Shown piece after piece: positions 8,519 to 19,895 of a stretch of DNA of 64,000 bases (its first letter is position 1; every line of letters starts with the position of its first letter). Both the position numbers and the translations under genes were made by a program. Origin of the DNA: Paulinella micropora (lineage: Eukaryota > Cercozoa > Imbricatea > Euglyphida > Paulinellidae); assembly GCA_019918135.1 (NCBI GenBank), contig WBZZ01003287.1:5001-69000 (forward strand), written 5' to 3'. The notes beneath the pieces are model-generated. The model ran no database searches. It saw nothing but the letters and a program-made list of their open reading frames with translations, and was not told where the DNA came from.

Positions 8519-10531
8519 TCAGGTAGTGTTTGCTTTATTTTCGAGTGAGTAAAAGATGTATTGAAAAATGTACTGAACCGAGGCCCAAGCTTGTGGATTC
8601 CAGCGTCTGAAGTGCGAGTAGTAGTGCAAACCGTCACTGCAAGCCCCGGGCACGGATTCCGAAAAGGGGGAGACGTCAATGACGGGAGTGCCGGTAAGGG
8701 CCGAGTTGAGGCGAGCCGTCAGGACCTGCCAGAGTTGGCGGGTGCGCTGCGGGGTGTTGAAGTCCAGCCGAGACCAGGGCACGGGCTCGATGTACAGGTA
8801 CAGAGCTTTGTGAGGGGACGCGTGGTACAGGAAGCGGTTGGCCAGGTGCACTGCCAGCGCGTCGCCGACCTGCGCCCAGAACTCGGGCGTGACCGTGTGC
8901 GGCACGTACCCCATGGCTGGACACAAGAGAGAAATGTCGGGCGCCGCTGCTAGTTCCTGGGCTAGTATGACGACGGGATCGGTGCTCTCGGAAAAGCCCA
9001 GGCCCCGCAGCAGGGCGCGGCTGTACAGCTGCGGGTTGTCCTAGGTAAACTTCGTTGTTGTCCAGGCCGTAGTGCAGCGGCTCGAACCCGAACGTGACGG
9101 CGCTGGCTGGTGAGGTTGACGCTGACTGTATTAAATTCTGCAGACAAGCCGCACGCAGGGCACACGAGGTCGCTCATCATTTCCACCGCCTCCCTGCTCA
9201 TGGAGTCGCCAAAGGCAACCAATTTGCGCACGCGGTAGTGCGCCAGGCGCTTCAGGATCTCGTGCGCGCTGAGCTCGGGCAAGCCGCCCGAACAGGACCG
9301 CGGCTCCCAACGCAGCTCGCGGGGCGTCAGCTCGCCGAATTCGTACAGGACGTCCTTGCCCGGCTGCTCCGCGGCCCCGCGGCCGGCCGGCGGTAGAGGC
9401 CCGCCAGCAGGGCCTCCGGCGGCACGGCCGAGCAGGGGAGCGGCGGCGACGACACCTGCGGAGGCACGCTGACGGTTATTAGGCGCAGCCTGCGGGGCAC
9501 CAGCGCCGTTTGCTCGAGCGCCCCGCCGTGATTGAGGTGCGGCCACACGTTGATGGGGTACGGCGCGCCCAGCGGCTCCTGGCTCACGCCGCCCCAGTGG
9601 TACGTGGTGCACCTGCGGCTGCAGCCCTCGCGGGTGTTGGCCAGCGTGTCCGGCCCGCCCCAATAGCTCGTGAACCAGGACGAGTCCTGGCGGGGCGAGG
9701 CGTGGCCGTAGTAATTGACTAGGTGGACGGCGAGCGTGTAGTTGAAGACGCCGCCGCGGCCATCGAGCCCGAGCCCCGCAAAGCGCGCCGCTAGCCGGTA
9801 ACCCCGGAGCGTAGCATTGAAGGGCAGCACGACCAGGCCGGCAATCTGTTCCGGGTTGTACAGAGCGGCGAAAAAGTGGGCTTGCTCGGAGGGCCCCCCG
9901 CCGGCGTGGCCCCCCCCCGCCGGCGCACCACAAGCGGTAGGGTGCCGTCCGCGGCCAAGGCCAGGCTGCCAGCCTCGTCGGGTCTGGCCTGGCCAACAAG
10001 ATGCAGTGTGAAATCGTGCGGCGCGGGCACCCCGTGCAGCAGCAAGGGCTCGCAAGCCATGGTCGGCAAGGGGCACCGGTCGTAAACCCTGTCCAGGGCC
10101 AGGCGGTGGATCACGACCCCGCCGCTGGGCGCCGGCAGGCGGTCGGCTTGTGTGCCACACAGGGTTTGGCCGGGCCAGTCCGGGGCCGCCGCGTTGTTTT
10201 GGGTGTTTGTTGTGCTCAAGACGAACGTGTAGTTGTCAAAGGAATAGTCGGGCTTGAAGTTGCCGACATAGGTAGCAGGCGGTTGGGTGTGGTTAGTGGG
10301 GACGCGCGGGGACAAGGGCACGACGGCCCTGCGCCTTCGCGTGTGGTTGTAGAAGAAGGTTTCCAGGTACACCGTGAGTCTTGGCACGTCCGCGCGGCCG
10401 CCCGGCCGCGCGCACAGCACGAAGCGAAGATTTCTGCAGCGTTCCAGGTGCAGCTCGCCGCCGCAGAGCTGCCAGCCTGAGATATCAGCAACTAGTACAT
10501 GCACCAGGCCAAGGGCCCAGAAGCACTGCAT
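8519..10531 (-). pseudogene. Secreted SGNH/PC-esterase-like gene, broken
   Basis: The gene opens at an ATG at 10,531 with a hydrophobic leader (M-Q-C-F-W-A-L-G-L-V-H-V-L-V-A) that looks like a signal peptide. An N-terminal part of a few hundred residues, with N-x-T sites and several cysteines, matches nothing I know. The 3' half carries the two marks of SGNH hydrolases of the PC-esterase type: G-D-S-M-S-R (near 9,205-9,225) and a closing D-G-L-H (near 8,620). Such enzymes deacetylate or otherwise de-esterify surface polysaccharides. The copy is broken, with about three or four breaks. It shares a 320-bp divergent spacer with the zinc-ribbon gene. Confidence 0.55.
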
Positions 10532-10851
10532 GGTGATTTGTGGTGGGGGGGGGGGGAGGGCTGTGATTTTGGCCAGCTGGCAGAAGGAGGCGGGCCGGCT
10601 CCGCCCTCGTGCCACTCCATTTCCCGGGGGACACGCCCGCGAAGGTAGGAGGGGAAGGGCGGGTGGGGAGAGGGAGGGGGGGGCCGCGGAGCCGGGCTCC
10701 CCCCCCCCTTCCTGAAGCAGGGGGGCCAAGGCAAAAACGCAAGCACGGCTTACATTTCCTCCCCGGCCTCCTTTCTCTTCTGCCCAGGACCTCCTCCCAC
10801 CTGGCAAAAAAGCCGTCGCCGAACTGCTTGTGGGTAGGTTGTTGTTTTGCA
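10532..10851. promoter_or_regulatory. Divergent intergenic region
   Basis: 320 bp between the starts of the esterase-like gene (-) and the zinc-ribbon gene (+). It is dominated by a G run at 10,543-10,560 and G/C runs at 10,674-10,710. Promoters for both genes are expected here, but no motif is clear. Confidence 0.35.
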
Positions 10852-13134
10852 ATGTCCACCCCGGCCAGCCCCAAGAGGCGCAGACTGTCAGAGCCGCCGC
10901 CGCTGGAAAAGCCCGGCCCGTCCGCGCTCGACCGCGCGTTGGCAGCGCACAAGCTGCCGCTGTCGCTGCCCGGCCACCCCAGGAGCTTCGCGCCGTCGGT
11001 GGTGCACGTGAGCGGCGCGCAGCCCTTGCACTTCAAGTGCCTGATCTGTCTCCAACAGCTAACGTTTAGCGCAGAAGACCTCGTGGCAGGGCCCAAGGCG
11101 CACTGCCCCGGCTGGTCGCTGCTGCGATGCCAGCTGGGCAGCTGGTCGGACTTCGAGTTCGAGGAAGTCAGGTACAGCCAAGACAATTGGCAAGTCAGGG
11201 GCACGTGCCGCCTGTGCAGCGCCGACTGTGGCTGGCAAACAGTAGACGACTTCCGGGGTGCACGTACTCTGCGCACTGCGGCGGCGAGGCAGGCAAGCTT
11301 CGCGCCGCGCTGCACGCAGAATGGCAGAAAGCCACGGCACACAGCGGCCAGGGCTTCCCGCCCGCGGTCGAGTGGCGGAGCACGCCGCCGTTCGAGAACG
11401 GGTTGCGGCTGTGGTGCCACGTGTGCAATAGCGACTGGGGCCCGTCGCCGGCGGAACTGTTGCAAGCCAACGGCAGGCACTGCGAGGAAGAGTGGTCCCT
11501 GCAGCGCTGCCGGGGCGCGAAGGCGTGGCCGTACGTCGAGTTTCTGCAAGGGCCGCAGAAGCAGTGGCCCTCGGCGCCGGACCACACGGTGTCGTTCCGC
11601 TGCACCGTGTGCGGTGTGCGGCAAAAAGAGTACGTGGGGTCCTTCCGGGGCTGCCCCCTGTGCGGCGGCGTGTGGGCGCAGGCGCAACGTTGCCTGGAGG
11701 CGGCGCTGGGCTCAGCGTTGCCGCCCGCGCGCGCGCTGGCGCCCGACGAGTACGCCGTGAAATGCGGCCCGCTCTGGGTGCGCAGCCACCCGAGTGCACC
11801 CGAGCCGCCGCCGCTGGCGGCGACGCCGCGGCGCCGCAGAGCCGCGACACCGCTCTGACGCTGCTGTGCACGTGCCAGTACGAATGGAAGACGACCGTGG
11901 GCGAAGTGCTGGCGCTGCTGCACAGCGGCCAGGCGCACTGCCACCAGGACGCGAAACTGTCACCTAGGCGCTGGGCAACGGCGGACGCCACGCGCGTCGT
12001 AGAAGTGACGAACGTGCCGGGGGGCGCCTGGCTCAAGCTGCGGTGCCCGGCGGGGCACACACAGGACGAGTTCTACGGGACGCCCGAGATTCGCGGCTGG
12101 ACGGCGGCGGCGGCAGTACTGGACGTGTGCAGTGCGGTGGTGCGCGTGTTCGGCGGGGTCGACGCGGTGTTTCTGTACCAGCAACGGCCCGCGTGGAGGA
12201 GCGCCGAGGCGTGGGCCGGCCTGGCGGGCAAGCGGCTGGAGCTGGAGTGCGACCTGCCCTGCTACGCCAGCCGTCCGCCAGCCGGCGCGGCGGCTTGCCT
12301 GAACTCGCTGTTGCAGGCCGCGAACGACGTGGTGGCGTGCGGCGGCCGCCGCGACGCGCTGGACAAGCTGCAGGGCCTGATCGGGAAAGTGCGCATGCTG
12401 TCTGTCCCGGCCGACGCACGCGACGTGGAGCGCGCCAAGACACTTACGAGGCTGCTGCAGCTCGTGCGCGAGAACAAGGGCACGACGATCCGCTTCGGCA
12501 AGTACCGCGGGCTCGGCTGGCTCGCTTGCTGCGCGACCCGACAGTGAGCTGGGCCAGCGAGGCACGGCAGCTGCCGCCGTGTTTGGGCGAAGCGCGCGGT
12601 CTCGCCGACTCGCTGGGCTGGGCGCTGCCGCCCTTGTCGCCGCTGACGCACGGCATTCGCGGCGACGACACGCGCTACAAGGCCAGGGACAAGCTGTGCC
12701 GCTGGTTGCGCGAGAGAACCAAGGGCGGCCGGCTGTCGTGGGGCCCGCTGCAGGCGTCGCACGAGTTTACGAACCAGCACCGGGGCGTGCTCGGCAGCTA
12801 CCCGGCGGACGGCGCCTTGTGGCTGCCGTTGATCAAGCCCGCAGTGCTGGCGCCCTGGCGGCTCTCGGACTTTGATAACTTGGACGAGAGCCTGGGCCAC
12901 GCGGCGCCCGGCGGCATGCTTGACATCGTGGTGCTCGGGGCCCAGGGGCCCTTGTTGGGCATTGTCTTGCGTTCGAAGTACAGGCCGGCGCAGCCACAGA
13001 CAGTAGTGCGCGATTTCCCCGCGGGCTTCCAGCTGTTTGAGGTCGATGTGGGCTGGATGTGCCAGCAGGGCCGCGCGCCCCCGGCACAGCTGCAGCTCTT
13101 GCAGCGCAGTCCGGCAGTACAGGCCCATAGCTAA
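10852..13134 (+). pseudogene. Multi-zinc-ribbon protein gene, broken
   Basis: The ATG at 10,852 follows TTTTGCA. The N-terminus is basic (S-P-K-R-R-R), like a nuclear signal. The gene carries repeated zinc-ribbon-like units: C-L-I-C, then G-T-C-R-L-C, W-C-H-V-C, R-C-T-V-C-G, C-P-L-C-G and L-L-C-T-C, with H-C or C-P pairs between. This resembles the multi-copy probable zinc-ribbon domains in giant-virus and protist proteins. The 3' third (about 12,540-13,134) is a separate mixed domain that could be nuclease-like but has no motif I can name. Several frames are used, so the copy is broken with about four breaks. It is likely a nucleic-acid-binding protein. Confidence 0.5.
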
Positions 13135-14029
13135 ACAAAACAGCAAAGGGCCCGTTTTTCTTAAATGTTGGTTAAGATTTTTTTAAAATTTCTTGTAAAA
13201 ACAAAAAAATCCGGATCCCGGTGAATTTCGCACCAAGCGCGCCAAAAGTACCGGCTACATTTGTGGCACCGCCGACCTAATTCCTTAGTGTTGGCCACGG
13301 ACGTTTTGTATTTTGCCGCAAATTGCGGCAGGCAAATAATTTTTTTTTTCGCAAAGGTCATTTCGGCACTAAATGTTTAGCTACAGAAAAATTTTCGGGA
13401 GCCGAGTGCGGGCGGGGAATTTTTTTGCACCTTAAATTTTTTCCCCTCCCGCCCTCGGCTCCCGAATTTTTTTCTCTGGCTACCTTCCAATTGCCGAAAT
13501 GTCCTTTGCAAAAATTTTTTTTCGCTAGTTTCATAATTCGGTGAATTTCGCGCCAAATGCCACAGGCGCCGGGAGTAACGGACGTTTGTGTTTTGCCGCA
13601 AATTGCGGCACGCAAATATTTTTTTTTTCGCAAAGGACATTTCGGCAATAAATGTTTAGCTACAGAAGAATTTTCGGGAGCCGACGGCGGGCGGGGAATT
13701 TTTTTTGCATCTTTATTTTTTTCCCCGCCCGCCCTCGGCTCCCGAATTTTTTTCTCTGGCTACCTTCCAATTGCCGAAATGTCCTTTGCAAAAAATTTTT
13801 TTTTCACTAGTTTCATAATCCGGTGAATTTGGCGCCAAAGGTGAAAGATGCCGGAATTTACGGACATGCCGCAAATTGCGGCACGCCACAACAAATTTTT
13901 TTTGGTCTCCAAGGTTTCATAATCCGGTGAATTTCGCGCCAAAGGTCGGAAAACGGTGTTTAGTAAGAGTGAGTGCACTTCCTTTCTAGCCTGCGATGTG
14001 CGCTGCACACAAAAAGTCTTTACTTGTGT
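13135..14029. repeat. Repeat island with two large hairpins
   Basis: About 0.9 kb without genes. A conserved box (CGGTGAATTTCGCGCCAAA and variants) occurs near 13,220, 13,540, 13,820 and 13,925. Each is followed by a G/C-containing spacer and a GCCGCAAATTGCGGC palindrome. Two copies of a large imperfect hairpin lie at 13,351-13,509 and 13,630-13,789, with arms of about 70 bp that begin GCAAAGGACATTTCGGCA and end in its complement, and a CCCGC/CTCGG-rich stem. The two units are direct repeats about 280 bp apart. A related box recurs at about 19,604. It may be a small non-coding mobile repeat or a structural element of the virus. Confidence 0.75.
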
Positions 14030-14287
14030 CTAATCGCTGTCGTCCTCTAGCCTGCAGTCGCAGTATGGACATCTAGTAGTTGAACCCTGGATCGTACATT
14101 CCGCTAGTCCGTCTGTAATTGTCTTGAGCAGCGACGAGTGCTCGTGCTGTGTTGGCATTTGGGAACCCTCGCAGTCGTGTGGCTTGGCCTGGCAAAGAGC
14201 GGAACAAAACTTCTTTTCGCAGCAAGGGTTACGCCTTAAGTCCACGGGGTTGCCACATTGCGTAGCGTCACAGGTGTAGCTTGCCAT
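14030..14287 (-). CDS. Small cysteine-rich zinc-finger protein, 85 aa
   Basis: The ATG at 14,287 is followed upstream by an A/T palindrome (TTTTTTAATTAAAAAAA). Thirteen residues are Cys or His and are arranged C-x4-C, C-C-x3-F-C-x3-C, H-x-C and, near the end, C-P-Y-C-x-C. This is like a MYND/HIT-type cross-brace zinc finger plus a C-terminal knuckle, and the tail is acidic (L-E-D-D-S-D). Probably a protein- or nucleic-acid-binding adaptor. The frame is whole. The exact finger class is uncertain. Confidence 0.65.
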   Translation of the reverse strand: MASYTCDATQCGNPVDLRRNPCCEKKFCSALCQAKPHDCEGSQMPTQHEHSSLLKTITDGLAECTIQGSTTRCPYCDCRLEDDSD

Positions 14288-14559
14288 AGTTTTTTAATTA
14301 AAAAAAGGGCCCGGGGAAAGTGTGCGACATGCGCAATCTTACGGGTGGGAATGGGGGGGGGGGGAAGGCAAAGGCCGGCCCCCCCCTCCCCACCCCTTCC
14401 CTTTGTCTTGCTAATTGTGTAGGGGCCGCGCAAAAAAAGAAGATATGACCATTTCCCCCCCACGCGGCCCCCCCCCCCCCCTGAATGAAACCTGCAGACG
14501 GTTTTTTTCGACAGCTCCCTTCGGTTCGAACATTTTGAAGGAGTTTTGGTTTTCTGCCA
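14288..14559. promoter_or_regulatory. Divergent intergenic region
   Basis: 272 bp between the zinc-finger gene (-) and a small plus-strand gene. It holds the A/T palindrome at about 14,290-14,306, a G run at 14,353-14,363 and C runs at 14,455-14,481. Confidence 0.4.
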
Positions 14560-14903
14560 ATGTCGTTCCTGCAGGAGCCTAGCAACACCACCAAGTACAG
14601 CTTTGAACCCCGCACGCTGGCGCCGATCGTGGTCGCGACGCAGAGCAGTGCTCACGGCTTGATCGCGGCCGACACCACGTGGGAGGAGCTCCTGGACCCG
14701 CGCCTGCACCTGCAGAGCTCGGCACGTACCGCGCCGCCTGCATCAAACACCTGGGCCTGAACGCGCTCAAGCACGCCACCAGCTACTGGAGCACGGCGCG
14801 CCAGCGGTACGTGCACTTTCTGGACCTGCCGCAGTACCCCGCCACGTGCTTGTACGCGCATTGCCAGTACCACAACGGCCGCCACGCCAGCTTCGTAGCC
14901 TAA
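14560..14903 (+). pseudogene. Small hypothetical gene, broken
   Basis: It starts with an ATG at 14,560 (M-S-F-L-Q-E-P) and has coding-type composition on both sides of a single break, up to a TAA at 14,901-14,903. The 3' part is rich in H, Y and C (Y-A-H-C-Q-Y-H). The expected product is a little over 110 residues. Its family is not recognised. It converges with the large glycoprotein gene across an A/T palindrome at 14,911-14,930. Confidence 0.4.
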
Positions 14904-14969
14904 AGGCCTGTTTTAATTAATAAAAAAAACCTACTGTTTTTTCTTTCTCCATAGTTGACAATTCCGGGT

Positions 14970-17900
14970 TTACCCCGCCCGTACGAGCATGCCAGTCAAA
15001 AGCGCCAGTCCAAGGGCCGCGGCGACGCCGCCCGCTATAGCTAGGCGGGTCGTTTGCTGCCGATCGTCCCCGAACGCGCGCGCGAACCTGCTGCGCGCGC
15101 AACACTGGCGCGCGCAGGCGGACACGCCCGCGCCCGTAAACATGGCAGCCGCGGCCGCGAGCGAAGAGCACAGCAGAGCGGCCGCGAACGCGCCTGCCAC
15201 GAGCCGCCCGTTGCAGCGGCAGTGGCCGGAATCGTCCTGGCAGGCCCCGAACCAGAAGACGGTCGCTTCGTTGCCGAAGCAGGGCGAGTAGACAAGTGTC
15301 TCATCGCCGCCGGCGGGGGCAACAGGTACAGGCAGTAGTCGGTGCTGATGTTGAGGAAGGCGGCCAGCTCCCACGGGGGGACCCCCGGGTCGACGGCCCA
15401 GCGAAGGTCGAGTGCCGTCTGCAGCCTGACCACGACTGCCTTTGACGTTTTTGTAATGCTAGTCGACAGCGCCTGCAGCTGGTCGAGATTTTCGTTGATG
15501 CTGGCCAGCATGCAGGCGCCCGAGTTGTACAGGTCAGTCAATCGTTTTTGTTTGGCCCTGCCTGCTTGTATGCCCGCCATCAGGAGCTTGTAGCGGGCCA
15601 GCGCCTCCTGGTAGACCTTGGCAAACTCTGCCCTGGCCTTGGCGGCGTAATCCTCGATGTCCTTCTGCAGCGCATCGGAACGATTGGCCAGGTCGTCCAG
15701 AAAAATCTGCGTGTTGCCCCCAATGGCGCGGCCGGTCGAGAAGGACTGCATCGACTCCCAGGCCGCCTGCTCGACCTGTTCCGCGAGGCCCACGGTGGAC
15801 GCCGAGAGCTGCGACACCGTCTCGCCCAACCGGCGGTACAGGGGCATCAGCTCGCTCTGCTGCTGCAGGCGCAGCTGCACCGCGTTGTCCCTGACGGCCT
15901 CGAGGCTGGGCAGCTGGCCCCGCGTGATGCGGTCGGACAGGCACAAGACGGCCGGGGAGGTCGGGCAGGCCACGGTCACGTTGAGCGCGCCCGACAGGGC
16001 CGTGACGTCGACGACCGACGTCTGGTACTGGGCCAGGCCCCGCAACACCGTCGCGAACACCAAACTTCCGTTGACATGCACGCGCAGCTCGCAGCCGGCG
16101 CCAACATTCGCGGGGTCGACGGGGGTGTACGCGAAGCGCACCTCGCGCTGCTGCGTGCCGCCAATAGGCTGCTTGAGCTCCAGTTGTTGCGGACAGAAGC
16201 GGAAGCACCCGAGCCCCTGCGACGACACCGTGCTGTTCAGGGCGAACGGCACCCGCAGCAGGATCTCCAGCTCCCAGCGCTTGGGGTAGAAGCGGACGGC
16301 GCCGCTATTGCGCGGCCAGTGCACGTAGTACTTCTCCAGGATCGCGCACAGCCCGACATTTGTGGTCCTCGTGCGCTGGCAGCGCCGGTCGCGCAGGCGC
16401 AGCCCCGCGCCTATTGGATCCAGCGCGGCCAGCCACTCGTAACGGCGGCGGTCGGCCTCGGGCGCGTTCTGAATCGCCTGCAGCTGTTGCAGCACGTCTT
16501 CCGGAGAAGGCGGAGCCTCGACGTCTAGCGGCGCCAGGAAGTGGCCCAGGCACACGTCCGCGGCGCGCGGGTCAAAGACGCCCTGCGCGTACGGGTTGCG
16601 CGCGCCGTCCAGGAATCTGGCCATGCCGTCCTCGCGCAGGGGCAGGCGCACGAGCCCGCCCCACTGCGACAGGTACTGCTGGCGCTGCTCGGGGGCGAGC
16701 CCCGCGTACCAGTCGCTCTTGGCCAGCCAGCCGGCGGAGCCCGACTGTGGCGGCGCGGGCTCGAACAAGTACAGCGGCGTGTGCGCGCGGGCCGCCAGCC
16801 ACTGCATGGGCTTCAGCAGCGCCTGCGGCACGTCGTGCACGTACGCCTGCAAGCCTTCGGGCGCGCCGCTGTAGCTGGCGGAGCCGAACGGGTGCGAAAT
16901 GTTACCCCCCCGCCGGAGGGCGACGATGACGCGTTGATGGCGCGGTAGGCCCGGACCAGCCCGCTGGCGGCGTCCACCGAGGTGGCGCGCACCGGGCACG
17001 GCCGGTCCAGGCAGTACGGGTAACCGGCGAAGTAGAGCTGGGCGGGCAGCAGGCGCTCGTGCACGTTGACCCAGCTGGCTGTCTCGACCGTGCCGTTCAC
17101 GGTTGGCTCAATGGCCGCCGAACAGTCTGTCCGGCGGCCGCCGAGCAACCACAACTCGCTGAGGTCGGCCGACGCCAGCGCGGCCGACGCCTCGTCCTCC
17201 TGCAGCTGCAGCTGCGGCGCGTTCGAGACGCCGGCGCCCGCCGAGTTGAGCGTCACGCGGCCGCGCGACGCCTTCGGCCCGTACGTCAGGTCCCGGCGGC
17301 CGCGCCTCGTCGACGTCACGGTCGGCGACGGCAGCTCGCCCTGCGCCAGCCCCCTGAGCTGCGCGGCCTGGCGGCGCATGACGGGCACGCTCGTCAGCAG
17401 GTCGTCCCAGAACAGCAGCGCGGGGTGGAACGTCAGCGACAGCTCGGCCTCGCCGGCTGCAGGCACAACCGCAGCGCCCGCGCGCTGCGCGAGGCGCCAC
17501 GCGCCCAGCGCCGAGCCGTCGGTCTTGGCGAGCAGGACCGCGTAGTCACCGGGGCTCACGGCGCAGGCGGCGCCGAGCTGCGCCTCCAGAACTGCGGCCT
17601 CGGCCGAGCTGGTGCTGACGTTTGCCAGCAGCCGCTGCAGGAACGGCCACGTCAAATGTCTTACGACGAGCCCGTTGCGCGCGTTGGCCCACACCGAGTT
17701 CAGGGCGCGGCTGCTGTTGCAGGCCGCGTCCAGCGCGGTTAGGAGGTCGTTTGTTAGGTTGCCCAGGCCCCAGTCGGGGGCCGCGGCTGGCCGCAGTACC
17801 CGTATTTGACCCAGTCCCACTGCGCGCCGTCCGCGTTGGCCGGGCGGCAGAACTCGCCGCGCAGGACTTCTGTTACGGCCTCCAGGCCGCCCTCGTTGCC

Positions 17901-19256
17901 ACTGGCGCACTCGGCCCAGCCGGTCGGCGCCAGCCACGCATTGGAGTCGGCGCGCGTGTGGATCAGCTCCAGCACCCGGGCCAGGCTGCCCCACACGGCC
18001 GACGCGCTCACCGCCTTCTCCAGCAGCGCCTGCATGAACAGCCGGTTGCGCTCCGTGATGAATTCCGCGCCGTCGGCGCACGACAGCAGCGCGTTGATCT
18101 GGCCTTCCACGACCGTAATCGCCCGCCTCACGGCCCCGTTCGCGTTCAGCACCTGCTGCGTCGTGTTCTCGACCAAGCCCGTGTGGCGCCGCAGAATCTC
18201 GTTGTAGAAATCAGCCGTGGCGTTCAACTGCTCCTCCAGCGACGACACCGCGGAGTCTACGCCTTTGAGCAGGCCCTGCACCTGGTCCCTGGCCGCGCCG
18301 ATCTGCGTATTAGTCGCCTGGTACGAATCCACCATCTTATTCCATTCATCGCTGAACTCGGTGGACGCCTTGAACTGGTCCAGCTCGCGCGTGTACATGT
18401 TGCGCAGGTACAACAGCTCCGTGGTGTACGCGTTGGACAATTTCAGGTCAAGTTCATACTTGATGTTCTGCACCTCGTTCTCGGCGCAGGTCTTGAGGTC
18501 CAGGCACTTGGAAGATACGGCCGTGAGCGAGCTGGCCAGGCAGTCGGCGAGCACCGTGGCGGCGTCGGTCTCCGCGCTTTCGCCGGCCGCCTTGGTCAGG
18601 TCGATGGTCTTGACCGCGTCCAGGCTCAGCTGCTTGAGCTCTTTCCACGCGTTCGAGAATTCGGTGCACACGGTTTGGATCTCGTTAAGCGTCAGATTGC
18701 TCGAGATTGCCTGTAGCAGCGCACGGCGGCGATGCGTGCCGTTGGTGTCCTGCTGGTTCAGTATGTTCAGCGCTTTCCCGAAGAGATCGGTGGTGCCGTT
18801 GGGATTGGTTTCGTGCGGCGCCGGCGGCGTGCCGGGGTCCTGCAGCGACTTGTCCTTGCTCGAATTGGTTTTGTTCGACAGGGGGTCCCACGTCTGATTC
18901 AAGAAGTCCTGGACGGTGCGCACCAGCATCCCCCCGTCCACGTCGTCCGTGAGTGACACGCTCGCCGTGACGGTCCGCGTCCACGACGGAGCGAAGCCTA
19001 TGAGATCTAATTCGTTGTACTCGACAAAGGGCGCGGAAACTGCTAGGGGCACTTGAAACTCTTGCCCATTGTCGGTGAACGTGACTAACGATCTACAAAT
19101 CGAGTCGACACAACCACGCGATTCAACGACGGCGCGGACTTGGGACCCTGATCCTAGCGGAATTACCGAGCGAACCCTCGCAAAGGCAGTGGAATCATCC
19201 CAGACCGCACCGAACGCAACCGCGGCGTTTAGCAGCAGCAGCAGCAGCGGCAGCAT
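14970..19256 (-). pseudogene. Very large membrane glycoprotein gene, broken
   Basis: The longest gene of the block, about 4.3 kb. It opens at an ATG at 19,256 with a classic signal peptide (M-L-P-L-L-L-L-L-L-N-A-A-V-A-F). The ectodomain-type sequence has many N-x-S/T sites, scattered cysteines and long helical segments likely to form coiled coils (about 18,100-18,700 and again 15,450-15,900). At the 3' end are two hydrophobic stretches separated by a C-rich loop (about 15,000-15,200), consistent with membrane anchors. Overall it is laid out like a viral surface or fusion glycoprotein, but no family is recognised. The copy is broken, with about three breaks. Confidence 0.55.
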
Positions 19257-19737
19257 GTCAATACAGAGAGGGGAGGGAAAAGAGTGCAGAGAAACTAACT
19301 TGGATTCCCCTTGGCTCTCTCTCTTTTTGTTATTCTTTCTCTGGCGCACGGCCGCCAAAGCTAGAAGCAAAAAGGAAAACATGGGTGCCCCCCAGGAAAA
19401 GGAGCCGGGGGGGGGGCCAGAGAGGGGGGAAATGTGCGACCGAGCGTGGTCCTGACTTTTTCGGCTCTCCTTTTTTCCTCCGACCCCCTCTACCCCCGCA
19501 CATTTGCGAAGCGAGCGGCGGCGGGCGGGGGGAGTAGGACCTGTCTGCACTGGCGGCCCCCCCCCCCTTTCCGGTCCTGAGCAAATTTTCTTTCTCGAGA
19601 TACGGTGAATTTCGCGGCACAGGCGCCCGATAATCTTGCCTGAATTTGCGGCACGCCAATTTCGGGGGGCAAGCCGTCACCCCCAAATTTCTCTCTTTCC
19701 CCATCTCTCACCCCCGCCCTACCTGGTTTTCTCTCCC

Positions 19738-19771
<34 letters not shown>

Positions 19772-19895
19772 TTGCTCACACACGCTCGCACCGCGGGGTG
19801 CTAGGTTGGACACCACCTGGCCGCAAACGGGTTCATCCTCAGTCCTTCCTTATTAAGAAAAAAAGACAAACAGGCACACCCAAGACAGACCGGAA
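19257..19895. promoter_or_regulatory. Divergent intergenic region with a repeat box
   Basis: 639 bp between the starts of the glycoprotein gene (-) and the 689-aa gene (+). It holds a copy of the 13.2-13.9-kb box (CGGTGAATTTCGCGG near 19,602, then TTGCGGCACGCCAATTTCGG), C runs at 19,557-19,567 and a CT tract at 19,735-19,772. Both promoters should be here. Confidence 0.45.
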
